From: a virus
Direction: 5' to 3' (one strand)
DNA length: 35,482 nt
Virus record (IMG/VR): IMGVR_UViG_3300028392_000166
Location: 1 to 35,482 of that record
The notes under the pieces are model-generated. The model saw only the letters and a program-made list of their open reading frames with translations, was not told the origin of the DNA and did not search any database. Position 1 is the stretch's first letter. Each line of letters opens with the position of its first letter. Shown piece by piece: positions 1 to 6,712 of this stretch. Position numbers and translations under genes: made by a program.

Positions 1-1
1 T

Positions 2-487
2 ATATATAATACTAGTGGAATTTTTAATGTATTTGGAATTGCAAAAACATTTTCACCAACGTCAGGAACAGCAACTTTTACTGGATTAAATTTTGCAACC
101 ACAATTAACCAAACTGGTGGTGCAAATGGTATAACAAGAGGTATTTATATTAACCCAACTCTTACATCAGCAGCTGATTTTAGAGCAATAGAATCAACAT
201 CAGGAAGTATAGTACTTCCATATACTCCAGCATCAGCAACATATTCAATAAAAACATCCGATTATTTAGTTAACTTTACTACAGGAACATTTACAGCTAC
301 TTTACCAACAGCAGTTGGTTGTGTTGGTAAAACTTATGTATTAAAAAATAGTGGAGCTGGGATTATAGCAATAGCCACTACTTCATCACAAACAATAGAT
401 GGAACTACCCCACCAACTTTAATAGCAAACAAATACATTCAAATTGTTTCAACTGGTGCTAACTGGATAATAACAGGAAATAACTAG
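2..487 (+). CDS. Tail fibre / adhesin protein, C-terminal part (5' end outside window)
   Basis: This frame is open from the window edge and ends at TAG 485-487, so only the last ~161 codons are visible. The product is rich in Thr, Ser, Gly and Ala with alternating hydrophobic residues, as in beta-structured phage fibres. The last ~75 residues follow the pattern DYLVNFTTGTFTATLPTA, then YVLKNSGAG, TIDG and a final NWIITGNN. That pattern is common in the C-terminal domains of tail-fibre and virion adhesin proteins. It lies upstream of a second fibre-like gene (745-1932) and the tail operon, which fits a receptor-binding or fibre-shaft role. No enzymatic motif is visible. The family assignment rests on the C-terminal pattern and context only; receptor and partner proteins cannot be inferred. 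Confidence 0.6.
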   Translation: MYNTSGIFNVFGIAKTFSPTSGTATFTGLNFATTINQTGGANGITRGIYINPTLTSAADFRAIESTSGSIVLPYTPASATYSIKTSDYLVNFTTGTFTATLPTAVGCVGKTYVLKNSGAGIIAIATTSSQTIDGTTPPTLIANKYIQIVSTGANWIITGNN

Positions 488-502
488 AAGACTCACTATA
501 AT

Positions 503-739
503 ATGAAACTACCACTCCTACCACAAGATAAAGCAAATCATTTTGTATATGGATCAATCATATGCTTTTTAGCATCTCTATTATTTACACCCTTAGCATC
601 ATTGCTAATTACAATAATAATAGGTATATTAAAAGAAGTGTACGATAAAATATCCAAAAAAGGTAATCCTGAAATACTAGATGCAGTTGCTACAACTATA
701 GGAGCATTGCCTATATTTATAATAAACATAATAAAATAA
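503..739 (+). CDS. Small phage membrane protein (KANHFVYG / KEVYDK family)
   Basis: The product has 78 residues. It starts with a short polar stretch (LPQDKANHFVYGS), followed by a long hydrophobic segment (about residues 18-42), a conserved-looking central motif KEVYDKISKKGNPEILDAVA, and a second hydrophobic segment at the C-terminus. The pattern DKxNHF...KExYDK...G.PE..D.vAT..G is one I associate with a family of short phage membrane proteins related in pattern to YfiM-like lipoproteins; the function is not established. Here it sits between two fibre genes. A role in lysis or in the host envelope is possible, but nothing in the sequence shows it. The start at 503 is the first ATG after the upstream stop, with no Shine-Dalgarno. 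Confidence 0.6.
   Translation: MKLPLLPQDKANHFVYGSIICFLASLLFTPLASLLITIIIGILKEVYDKISKKGNPEILDAVATTIGALPIFIINIIK
713..722 (+). promoter_or_regulatory. Candidate phage promoter element (TATATTTATA)
   Basis: This copy of the recurrent TATTTATA-type element lies in the last codons of the preceding gene, 22 nt before the ATG at 745. It matches the motif found in true intergenic gaps elsewhere, but an A/T-rich coding stretch could produce it by chance. Confidence 0.3.
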
Positions 740-744
740 AGTAA

Positions 745-1932
745 ATGGCTACATTAATAGTACTAAAAAATAGTAAAATCTCCGGTGATAATCCTACAAA
801 ATTATACCCTGGAGAATTAGCTATTAATATAGCTGATGGAAAACTTTACTATGGAGATGCTAATAGTGTAGCACACCTACTAAGCTCAGGAGGCGGTGGG
901 GGTGTAACACAAATAATAGCAGGAACTAATGTTACTATTTCCCCTATAGGAGGAACAGGTAACGTTACTATCAATGCTACTGGTGGTGGAGGGTCAACTC
1001 CACCTGGTGGGAGTAACACACAAATTCAGTATAATAATGCGGGGGCTTTTGGCGGAGTATCTAACCTAACATGGAACGGAACCACATTAAGCGCTACCGG
1101 TTCTTTCACAGGTTCTTTCACAGGTTCATTACAAGGAACATCATCCTATGCTTTAACAGCCTCTTATGCTTTAAATGGAGGTGGTGGAGTAACAGGTGGA
1201 ACTGCAAACTATATCCCATTATGGACTTCTCCAACCACTTTAGCAAGTAGTGCACTTTATCAAGATGGTTCGGGTAATATAGGACTAGGAACAGTTACAC
1301 CCAATGCTTTATTAGATATTGGTGGTGATGTTTTAATAAACGGTCTAACTGTAGGTAGAGGAGGAGGTAATGTAGAACCCAACACCGTTATAGGGCAAGG
1401 AGCATTGCCAATTAATTCAGAGAGTCAGTTTAACGTAGTAATAGGGGATGGGGCCGCTAGATATCTAGTAAATAGAGGTAGTAATACTATTATAGGAAGT
1501 AATAATAATATGAAACCCGATGCTGTAACTCAATTTACAGACGAAAATACTCTAAGTATTAGTCAAGGGGGAGCAGGAGAATATGGACCAGGTTTACCTC
1601 ATATTTGGGCTCCTAAACGTATAAAAATTAATACAAGTGAAAAAATTAATATTATTAAATTAAATCCCCTATACTATGCAGGCATATCAGCTGAATGGGT
1701 TACTGATGATGGTAATGGTAACCAAGAAGTAGGAAATATTATAGGAACATGGGATAATACTATATCAAATCTTATAGTAAAATACCCCAATAGATACTAT
1801 ATAGGTTCTCCATCTAATGATTTTACTGAAGGTGAAGATGGAGGTAATATGGTAATATCTATAAAAAATAATGGTCCAAATAACTTATACGTTCAAATAA
1901 CTTGCAGATTACTTTACAGACCTTTCGTCTAG
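745..1932 (+). CDS. Tail fibre protein with N-terminal MTD-like module
   Basis: The product has 395 residues. Residues ~1-48 (LKNSKISGDNPTKLYPGELA then LYYGD) match the pattern of the small N-terminal module of phage tropism and fibre proteins, in which 'GELAINxxDGKLYYGD' precedes a glycine-rich linker. Two Gly-rich linkers follow (about residues 50-56 and 78-90), then TGSFTGSFTGSL repeats. Next comes a region with GSGNIGLGTVTP and NTVIGQGAL segments, which resemble the repeated head motifs of trimeric adhesins and fibres. The C-terminal ~100 residues may form a receptor-binding tip. The gene is followed at once by another repeat-rich fibre-like gene (1962). I infer a trimeric fibre; receptor and oligomeric state are not visible in sequence. 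Confidence 0.7.
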   Translation: MATLIVLKNSKISGDNPTKLYPGELAINIADGKLYYGDANSVAHLLSSGGGGGVTQIIAGTNVTISPIGGTGNVTINATGGGGSTPPGGSNTQIQYNNAGAFGGVSNLTWNGTTLSATGSFTGSFTGSLQGTSSYALTASYALNGGGGVTGGTANYIPLWTSPTTLASSALYQDGSGNIGLGTVTPNALLDIGGDVLINGLTVGRGGGNVEPNTVIGQGALPINSESQFNVVIGDGAARYLVNRGSNTIIGSNNNMKPDAVTQFTDENTLSISQGGAGEYGPGLPHIWAPKRIKINTSEKINIIKLNPLYYAGISAEWVTDDGNGNQEVGNIIGTWDNTISNLIVKYPNRYYIGSPSNDFTEGEDGGNMVISIKNNGPNNLYVQITCRLLYRPFV

Positions 1933-1935
1933 TAT

Positions 1936-1946
1936 AATATTTATTA
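1936..1946 (+). promoter_or_regulatory. Candidate phage promoter element (AATATTTATTA)
   Basis: A copy of the recurrent element in the 29-nt gap between two fibre genes, 15 nt before ATG 1962. Confidence 0.4.
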
Positions 1947-1961
1947 CAAAATACAAACCCA

Positions 1962-2549
1962 ATGGCTACAATAAGCACTTCAGGAATAGGTACTCAACAA
2001 ATAATACGCTCAGAACATTTATTACGAATAATAAATGCTTTGAACGGAACCGTCCCTTCAGATATTATAGTAAGTGGGTATTTAAGATCAAACGGAGGCT
2101 TAACAATATCTGGGTCTAGTACTGTAACAGGATCCTTTTCAATATCCGGTTCAAATACTGTAACCGGCTCTCTAACAATAACTGGGTCAAATACTTTAAT
2201 TGGAACCAAAACCGTAACAGGGTCTGTCTTTATTTTAGGTCCTAAAACTATAATAGGAACAAACACAATAACTGGTTCATTACTAGTAACAGGATCACAA
2301 ACTTTTATAGGAACCAAAACTGTAACAGGATCTGTCTTTATCTCGGGTTCAAAAACCATTATAGGGAATAACACAATAACTGGCTCATTAAACGTATCAG
2401 GATCAACAACCCTAAATAATATATTAACACTAATCCCAACAGGTTCTCTACCAACAGGGCAACCAACCGGATCATTCATAGTCTCAGGCTCAGGTGCAAA
2501 CTGTAAACCATATTTTTACAATGGTACTACATGGACCGCTTTATTCTAA
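1962..2549 (+). CDS. Repeat-built beta-structured virion protein (putative fibre/adhesin)
   Basis: The product has 195 residues. Its centre (residues ~45-145) is a regular array of six-residue steps: GS-x-x-I-x-GSxTxTGS units first every 12 and then every 18 residues, with GTKTVTGSVFI occurring twice (near 80-90 and 116-126). Such GS/T/V/I steps suit a left- or right-handed beta-helix or triple-stranded beta-spiral. The repeat is also visible at DNA level (around 2200-2235 versus 2308-2341). The C-terminal ~35 residues (TGSFIVSGSG, YFYNGTTWTA) resemble the terminal domain of phage fibre and virion proteins. It sits between a fibre gene and the tail genes, with its own promoter-like element. 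No enzymatic motif is seen. Confidence 0.6.
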   Translation: MATISTSGIGTQQIIRSEHLLRIINALNGTVPSDIIVSGYLRSNGGLTISGSSTVTGSFSISGSNTVTGSLTITGSNTLIGTKTVTGSVFILGPKTIIGTNTITGSLLVTGSQTFIGTKTVTGSVFISGSKTIIGNNTITGSLNVSGSTTLNNILTLIPTGSLPTGQPTGSFIVSGSGANCKPYFYNGTTWTALF

Positions 2550-2579
2550 AATTAAACAAAAACCCATAAAAACAACGTT

Positions 2580-2831
2580 ATGATTAAACCAACAAAGTTA
2601 CAAGAAACAGAATTACAAGAATTAAAACAATTCCAAGAAACCTCAGAAAATCTGATAGCACAATTAGGTCAATTAGGATTCAGAAAATTCCAACTTGAAA
2701 AAGAAGAACTATTCTTAAAACAACAACACGATAAAATCTCAACATCAGAGATTGAATTAAGTCAAAGACTTAAAGAGACTTATGGAGACGTTTCAATTAA
2801 TCTTCAAACAGGAGAGATAACATACCCCTAA
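2580..2831 (+). CDS. Small coiled-coil phage protein, function unknown
   Basis: The product has 83 residues and is largely helical and highly charged. It is Leu/Glu/Lys/Gln-rich with heptad-like spacing across residues ~6-66 (a probable coiled coil), and ends in YGDVSINLQTGEITYP. The ending pattern 'YG.g.inl.tGe..' is one I recognise from short uncharacterised proteins of marine T4-like phages. The ATG follows AACGTTATG, one of the recurrent start contexts here. Its place just ahead of the sheath gene suggests a virion or assembly role, but no function can be assigned. Confidence 0.6.
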   Translation: MIKPTKLQETELQELKQFQETSENLIAQLGQLGFRKFQLEKEELFLKQQHDKISTSEIELSQRLKETYGDVSINLQTGEITYP

Positions 2832-2854
2832 AATATAGGTTTTGAGCCCCCTTG

Positions 2855-2867
2855 TAATATTTATTAT
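2855..2867 (+). promoter_or_regulatory. Candidate phage promoter upstream of sheath gene
   Basis: TAATATTTATTAT sits in the 75-nt gap before the sheath gene, 39 nt from its ATG. It is a good copy of the recurrent element and directly precedes a strongly expressed structural gene. Confidence 0.5.
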
Positions 2868-2906
2868 CAAATGATTAACATTTAAAACTAAATAAAAACT
2901 TAAAAC

Positions 2907-4982
2907 ATGGAAACAATATTATCTCCCGGCGTTCTAACCAGAGAAAATGACCAATCCCAAATAACACAAGGTCCTATTACTGCTGGAGCAGCTATTATAG
3001 GACCAACTGTGTCGGGTCCTGTTAGGATACCAACTTTAGTTACTTCTTATAGTGACTATTTAAATAAGTTCGGTGGTTCTTTCATTAGTGGGGGAGCTTC
3101 ATACGAATATTTAACATCAATCTCTGCTTACAACTACTTCCAACAAGGTGGAACTACTTTATTAGTACAAAGAGCAGTAAGTGGAACTTTTTCACCTGCA
3201 ACTTCTAGTATAACTAATAATATAGCTTCAGTAGTTGGGGGGTATGCTTCTGCTTCATTCACCGTAATAAACTCTAGTACGGCTTCATGGAATCAAATTA
3301 GAATAAATGCTACAACAGCTTTAGGTAATATAAGTTACCAAGTTTATAACTATCCATATATTGCAACAGGATCATTTATTGATCAAGGAGACACTTTATA
3401 TATTGGAGTAGGTAATGGAACTTATGATGGAGTCAATTATGTATCATCTAATGCTAACTGGGCAGGATATGTACTAAATGCTATTAATACTGGGGTAAGT
3501 AATGTAGCAAACTATTTTACAGCTTCATATGCTGCTACCACACTTACTATTAAATCAGATTCACCAGGTGTAGTATATAATAGTTATTCTCTTACAAGTA
3601 GCTTTGGTGTAGGAACCCCAATAAGTGTTCCATTTACAGGTGGTTCAGATAGTACTCCAAATACAGCATTTGTATTAGAAACTTTATCACAAGGTAATAT
3701 AAACAATAGTTTTAGTACTGAAGGAGCTAACGGTGTATTGCCTTCAGGATCTGCAAGTAATATTAGAATTGAATTAGTAAACTCTAACACAGGAAGTGGT
3801 ACATTTGATTTACTAATCAGAAGAGGTAACGATAATATTAACTCCAAAGTAGTACTAGAACAATGGTTAGGTCTATCTTTAGATCCAAACTCAACAAGGT
3901 ATCTTGAAGCCGTAATAGGTAACCAATATACTACTACTGCAAACGGGTATACACAAGTAATTGGAGATTATACTAATAAATCAAGATATGTAAGAGTAAA
4001 ATCAGTTACATATACTACTCCAAACTATTTTGATGGTAATGGTACCCCAATATCTTCATATACCGCATCTTTACCAACAGCTCAAAGTAGCTCATTTGGT
4101 GGAGCTTTAGGAACAAACTGTGGAGTATATGGTTTATCAAATAGTGATTATGCTTCTTCAATTTCATTACTAAACAATAAAGACGAATTTAAATTCAATA
4201 TAATAACTACCCCAGGTGTAACAGCACCCTCAGGAAACTCCGTTATTACTTCATTAACTAACTTAGCAGTTAATAGAGGTGATTGTATTGCTATTGTTGA
4301 CATGTCTAATCTTGGAGATAACGTTGCTACTGTAATATCTAATGCTACTGCAATTGATAGCTCATATGCTGCAACTTACTATCCATGGGTTCAAATTAGC
4401 GCTCCTAATACCGGAAAATTAACATGGGTTCCATCTTCAACTATTATGCCTAGTGTTTACGCTTATAATGATAGAGTAGGTGCTCCATGGTTTGCTCCTG
4501 CAGGATTTACAAGAGGTGGATTAAGTGTAATCCAAGCCGAAAGAAAATTAGCTCCAACAGACAGAGATACACTATATGCAGGTAAAGTTAACTCATTAGC
4601 TACATTCCCAGGACAAGGTGTTGTTGCTTACGGTCAGAAAACATTACAGAAAAAAGCATCTGCTTTAGACAGAATTAATGTTAGAAGATTATTGATCGAA
4701 ACTAAATCATTTATTGGTCAAATTGCTAACGGATTAGTATTTGAACAAAACACTACATCTACAAGAAATAGATTCTTAAGACAAGTAAACCCATACCTTG
4801 AATCAATTCAACAAAGACAAGGTTTATATTCTTACAAAGTAGTAATGGATGAATCAAATAATACAGCAGATGTAATTGATAGAAATCAATTATTAGGTCA
4901 AATTTGGCTTCAACCTACCAAAACTGCTGAGTTTATTATATTAGACTTTAATGTAACACCAACCGGTGCTACTTTCGCATAA
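2907..4982 (+). CDS. Contractile tail sheath protein (gp18-like)
   Basis: The product has 691 residues, close to T4 gp18 (659). The N-terminus ILSPGVLTREND is the typical sheath start (SPGV.. followed by an acidic position). The adjoining GPITAGAAIIGPTVSGPV and the phrase 'YLNKFGG' are also typical. The central region (about 130-430) is Ser/Thr/Gly-rich and variable, as in the protruding sheath domains. The C-terminal third is the conserved contractile core: AERKLAPTDRDTLY begins at residue 544, followed by NSLATFPGQGVVAYGQKTL, INVRRLLI and FEQNTTSTRNRFLRQV. The protein polymerises around the tail tube and contracts on infection. It is followed by a terminator and then the tube gene. Confidence 0.95.
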   Translation: METILSPGVLTRENDQSQITQGPITAGAAIIGPTVSGPVRIPTLVTSYSDYLNKFGGSFISGGASYEYLTSISAYNYFQQGGTTLLVQRAVSGTFSPATSSITNNIASVVGGYASASFTVINSSTASWNQIRINATTALGNISYQVYNYPYIATGSFIDQGDTLYIGVGNGTYDGVNYVSSNANWAGYVLNAINTGVSNVANYFTASYAATTLTIKSDSPGVVYNSYSLTSSFGVGTPISVPFTGGSDSTPNTAFVLETLSQGNINNSFSTEGANGVLPSGSASNIRIELVNSNTGSGTFDLLIRRGNDNINSKVVLEQWLGLSLDPNSTRYLEAVIGNQYTTTANGYTQVIGDYTNKSRYVRVKSVTYTTPNYFDGNGTPISSYTASLPTAQSSSFGGALGTNCGVYGLSNSDYASSISLLNNKDEFKFNIITTPGVTAPSGNSVITSLTNLAVNRGDCIAIVDMSNLGDNVATVISNATAIDSSYAATYYPWVQISAPNTGKLTWVPSSTIMPSVYAYNDRVGAPWFAPAGFTRGGLSVIQAERKLAPTDRDTLYAGKVNSLATFPGQGVVAYGQKTLQKKASALDRINVRRLLIETKSFIGQIANGLVFEQNTTSTRNRFLRQVNPYLESIQQRQGLYSYKVVMDESNNTADVIDRNQLLGQIWLQPTKTAEFIILDFNVTPTGATFA

Positions 4983-4998
4983 AGAAAATTTAGGATTA

Positions 4999-5025
4999 AA
5001 GCCCTGATATAAAGGGCTTTTTTTC
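4999..5025 (+). terminator. Intrinsic terminator after sheath gene
   Basis: Stem AAAGCCC / GGGCTTT (4999-5005 with 5015-5021) is followed by a run of T. It lies 16 nt after the sheath stop and touches the next promoter-like element. Confidence 0.8.
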
Positions 5026-5026
5026 T

Positions 5027-5039
5027 AATATTTATTATA
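5027..5039 (+). promoter_or_regulatory. Candidate phage promoter upstream of tube gene
   Basis: TAATATTTATTAT begins two nucleotides after the T-run of the sheath terminator and lies 32 nt before the tube ATG. The terminator-then-element order recurs across the window. Confidence 0.55.
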
Positions 5040-5071
5040 AACAACAATAACAATAATATACAAAATATAAC

Positions 5072-5560
5072 ATGGCAGTACTAAATCCTAATGAGATAAT
5101 GTTTACCGCATTTGAACCTAAAGTTTCAAATAGATTCATAATGTACATTGAAGGAATCCCAGCGTATATGATCAAGAAAGCTTCGGCTCCTGGATTCGAT
5201 GCTGGTGAAATTACACTTGATCACATTAATGTTTACCGTAAAATTAAAGGTAAAGTAAAATGGAATGATATAACTTTATCACTATACGATCCAATTGCTC
5301 CGGCAGGATCTCAAGTAGTAATGGAATGGTTACGTCTATCTCACGAATCCGTAACAGGTAGAGATGGGTACTCAGATTTCTACAAAAAAGATATCACAAT
5401 GAACGTTCTAGGTCCAGTAGGTGACGTAGTGGGTGAATGGATTATCAAAGGTGCATTTATTAAAACAGCAACATTTGGTGATTACGACTGGTCACAAGGT
5501 GAATCAGCAGCTGAAATCACAATGACTTTAGCTATGGATTATTGCATTTTGAATTTCTAA
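5072..5560 (+). CDS. Tail tube protein (gp19-like)
   Basis: The product has 162 residues, the usual length for T4 gp19-type tube subunits (163). The beta-rich fold is recognisable from NRFIMYIEGIPAYMIKKASAPG near the N-terminus, then VKWNDITLSLYDPIAP and VMEWLRL, and a C-terminal EITMTLAMDYCIL. The pattern 'nrf.v.i.giP.ylik....P' plus 'W..i.i.lyDp..p' is typical of myovirus tube proteins. It forms the inner hexameric tube inside the sheath, through which DNA is ejected. It is monocistronic between two terminators with its own promoter-like element, which fits high expression. Confidence 0.93.
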   Translation: MAVLNPNEIMFTAFEPKVSNRFIMYIEGIPAYMIKKASAPGFDAGEITLDHINVYRKIKGKVKWNDITLSLYDPIAPAGSQVVMEWLRLSHESVTGRDGYSDFYKKDITMNVLGPVGDVVGEWIIKGAFIKTATFGDYDWSQGESAAEITMTLAMDYCILNF

Positions 5561-5599
5561 TTTAGAACACAATTATCCATTACCATATTTAATAAAATC

Positions 5600-5625
5600 A
5601 ACCCACCAAATGGTGGGTTTTTTTT
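5600..5625 (+). terminator. Intrinsic terminator after tail tube gene
   Basis: A strong hairpin (ACCCACC / GGTGGGT with a short AAAT loop, extendable by one A-T pair) is followed by eight T residues. Confidence 0.85.
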
Positions 5626-5633
5626 ATCTTTGC

Positions 5634-5644
5634 TATATTTATAT
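5634..5644 (+). promoter_or_regulatory. Candidate phage promoter upstream of gp26-like gene
   Basis: TATATTTATAT sits just downstream of the tube terminator, 21 nt before ATG 5666. Confidence 0.5.
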
Positions 5645-5665
5645 ACACAAACATTAAAATAATTT

Positions 5666-6412
5666 ATGGAAAATCAAGTTACAAAACCAAAATTCCCTAC
5701 AGAAATTGTAGAATTACCTTCAAAAGGTTTACTTTACTCAAAAGATAATCCTCTATCAAGCGGTCAAATTGAAATGAAATATATGACAGCTAGAGAAGAA
5801 GATATCTTAACCAATTCAAATTACATCCAACAAGGTACAGTTTTAGACAAATTATTAGAATCATTAATCATTTCTAAAGTAGAATTGAAAGATATTTTAA
5901 TTGGGGATAAAAATGCTATCTTAATTGCTTCTCGTATTTTAGGATACGGTCAAGATTATGAGTTTGAACATAAAGGTCAAGTTCACCAAGTAGATTTAAC
6001 TACTCTAAAAGATAAAGAACTTCCTGAAGACGTAGATTATACTAAAGGTAATGAATTTTACTTTACTCTACCTGCTTCTGGAATCGAAGTTGGATTCAAG
6101 TTACTAACTCATGGCGATGAAGCAGCTATTGAAGCTGAATTAAAAGGATTAAAAAAATTATACCCAAATGGTGGTGCACCTGAGTTATCTACTAGACTAA
6201 AATACTTAATAACAACAGTTGGGGGAACTACTGATAGAAAAACAGTAAGAGAATTTATTGATAATGAATTACTAGCAAGAGATTCAAGATCCCTACGACA
6301 AGAAATACAAAGAATATCCCCTGATATTAATTTAACTATTAAAGGTGATGAAGGGGAGGACATCGCTGTACCAATCAGCCTTAACTTTTTTTGGCCTGAC
6401 CTCAACATATAG
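5666..6412 (+). CDS. Baseplate/tail assembly protein, T4 gp26-like
   Basis: The product has 248 residues. PTEIVELPSKGLLY is the characteristic opening of the T4 gp26-type family, followed by IEMKYMTAREEDILT, LDKLLESLI and a C-terminal ISLNFFWPDLNI. In T4, gp26 is a hub-assembly protein acting with gp51 before the tape measure is loaded. Here the gene lies directly upstream of a gp51-like frame and the tape-measure gene, as expected for a tail-assembly chaperone pair. The last 68 nt overlap the next frame, and a run of seven T (6386-6392) lies 18 nt before its stop codon. I am confident of the family from the N-terminal and FFWP patterns; the biochemical role is inferred from T4. Confidence 0.8.
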   Translation: MENQVTKPKFPTEIVELPSKGLLYSKDNPLSSGQIEMKYMTAREEDILTNSNYIQQGTVLDKLLESLIISKVELKDILIGDKNAILIASRILGYGQDYEFEHKGQVHQVDLTTLKDKELPEDVDYTKGNEFYFTLPASGIEVGFKLLTHGDEAAIEAELKGLKKLYPNGGAPELSTRLKYLITTVGGTTDRKTVREFIDNELLARDSRSLRQEIQRISPDINLTIKGDEGEDIAVPISLNFFWPDLNI

Positions 6413-6668
6413 AATAAATTTATTCTCCCAAATGAATGAAATAGTATTTCATGGAAAGGGAGGGTATACTTGGGATACAGTTTACGAGATGCCTATCTGG
6501 CTTAGAAACTTTACATTCAAAAAATTAAAAGAATGGTATGATAAAGAACAAGAACAAGCAGATGCTCAAAACCAACAATTGACCAACAAAAATGTAGCTA
6601 ATCAAGTAGCTAGACCCAATATACCACAAGCAATTACATATAATGCAACAGTGCCTACTAAACAGTAG
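6345..6668 (+). CDS. gp51-like baseplate hub assembly protein (start uncertain; possible frameshift product)
   Basis: The recognisable domain is NEIVFHGKGGYTWDTVYEMP followed by IWLRNFTFKKLKEWYDKE, a pattern typical of small T4 gp51-like proteins. The domain appears to begin upstream at YRINLFSQ, before the internal ATG at 6432. That leaves three options: start at the GTG/ATG pair at 6345/6348 (68-nt overlap with the gp26-like gene), ATG 6432 with a clipped domain, or fusion to the gp26-like protein by a +1 or -2 shift at the T7 run. No Shine-Dalgarno marks any start. The C-terminus is polar and Gln/Asn-rich. The stop codon lies inside the stem of the terminator. Confidence 0.65.
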   Translation: MMKGRTSLYQSALTFFGLTSTYRINLFSQMNEIVFHGKGGYTWDTVYEMPIWLRNFTFKKLKEWYDKEQEQADAQNQQLTNKNVANQVARPNIPQAITYNATVPTKQ

Positions 6669-6677
6669 GCATTTTTT
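6652..6677 (+). terminator. Intrinsic terminator overlapping the gp51-like stop codon
   Basis: Stem TGCCTACT / AGTAGGCA (loop AAAC) is followed by six T. The stop TAG (6666-6668) is within the 3' arm. Confidence 0.85.
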
Positions 6678-6683
6678 GTCCTT

Positions 6684-6696
6684 TACATATTTATAT
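6684..6696 (+). promoter_or_regulatory. Candidate phage promoter upstream of tape measure gene
   Basis: TACATATTTATAT preceded by CCTTT. The wider CTTTACATATTTATA is nearly identical to the copies at 11625 and 25973. It lies 17 nt before ATG 6713. Confidence 0.55.
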
Positions 6697-6712
6697 TATA
6701 TATAAAGTTACT

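Noticed and set aside
490-500. GACTCACTATA, identical to the core of the T7 RNA polymerase promoter, just before the gene at 503
   Set aside because: No single-subunit RNA polymerase is seen, the gene set is T4-like, no other copy was noticed, and the 5' part and the +1 GGG of the T7 promoter are missing. A chance match.
1100-1135. Short direct repeat TTTCACAGGTTC as a regulatory or CRISPR-like repeat
   Set aside because: It is in-frame coding for TGSF repeats of the fibre protein. No spaced repeat array exists anywhere in the window.
1994-2479. Long open frame on the minus strand opposite the repeat-built protein
   Set aside because: It arises from the repetitive codons of the + strand gene and gives a low-complexity product. 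No promoter or start context supports it, nor any other minus-strand frame in the window.
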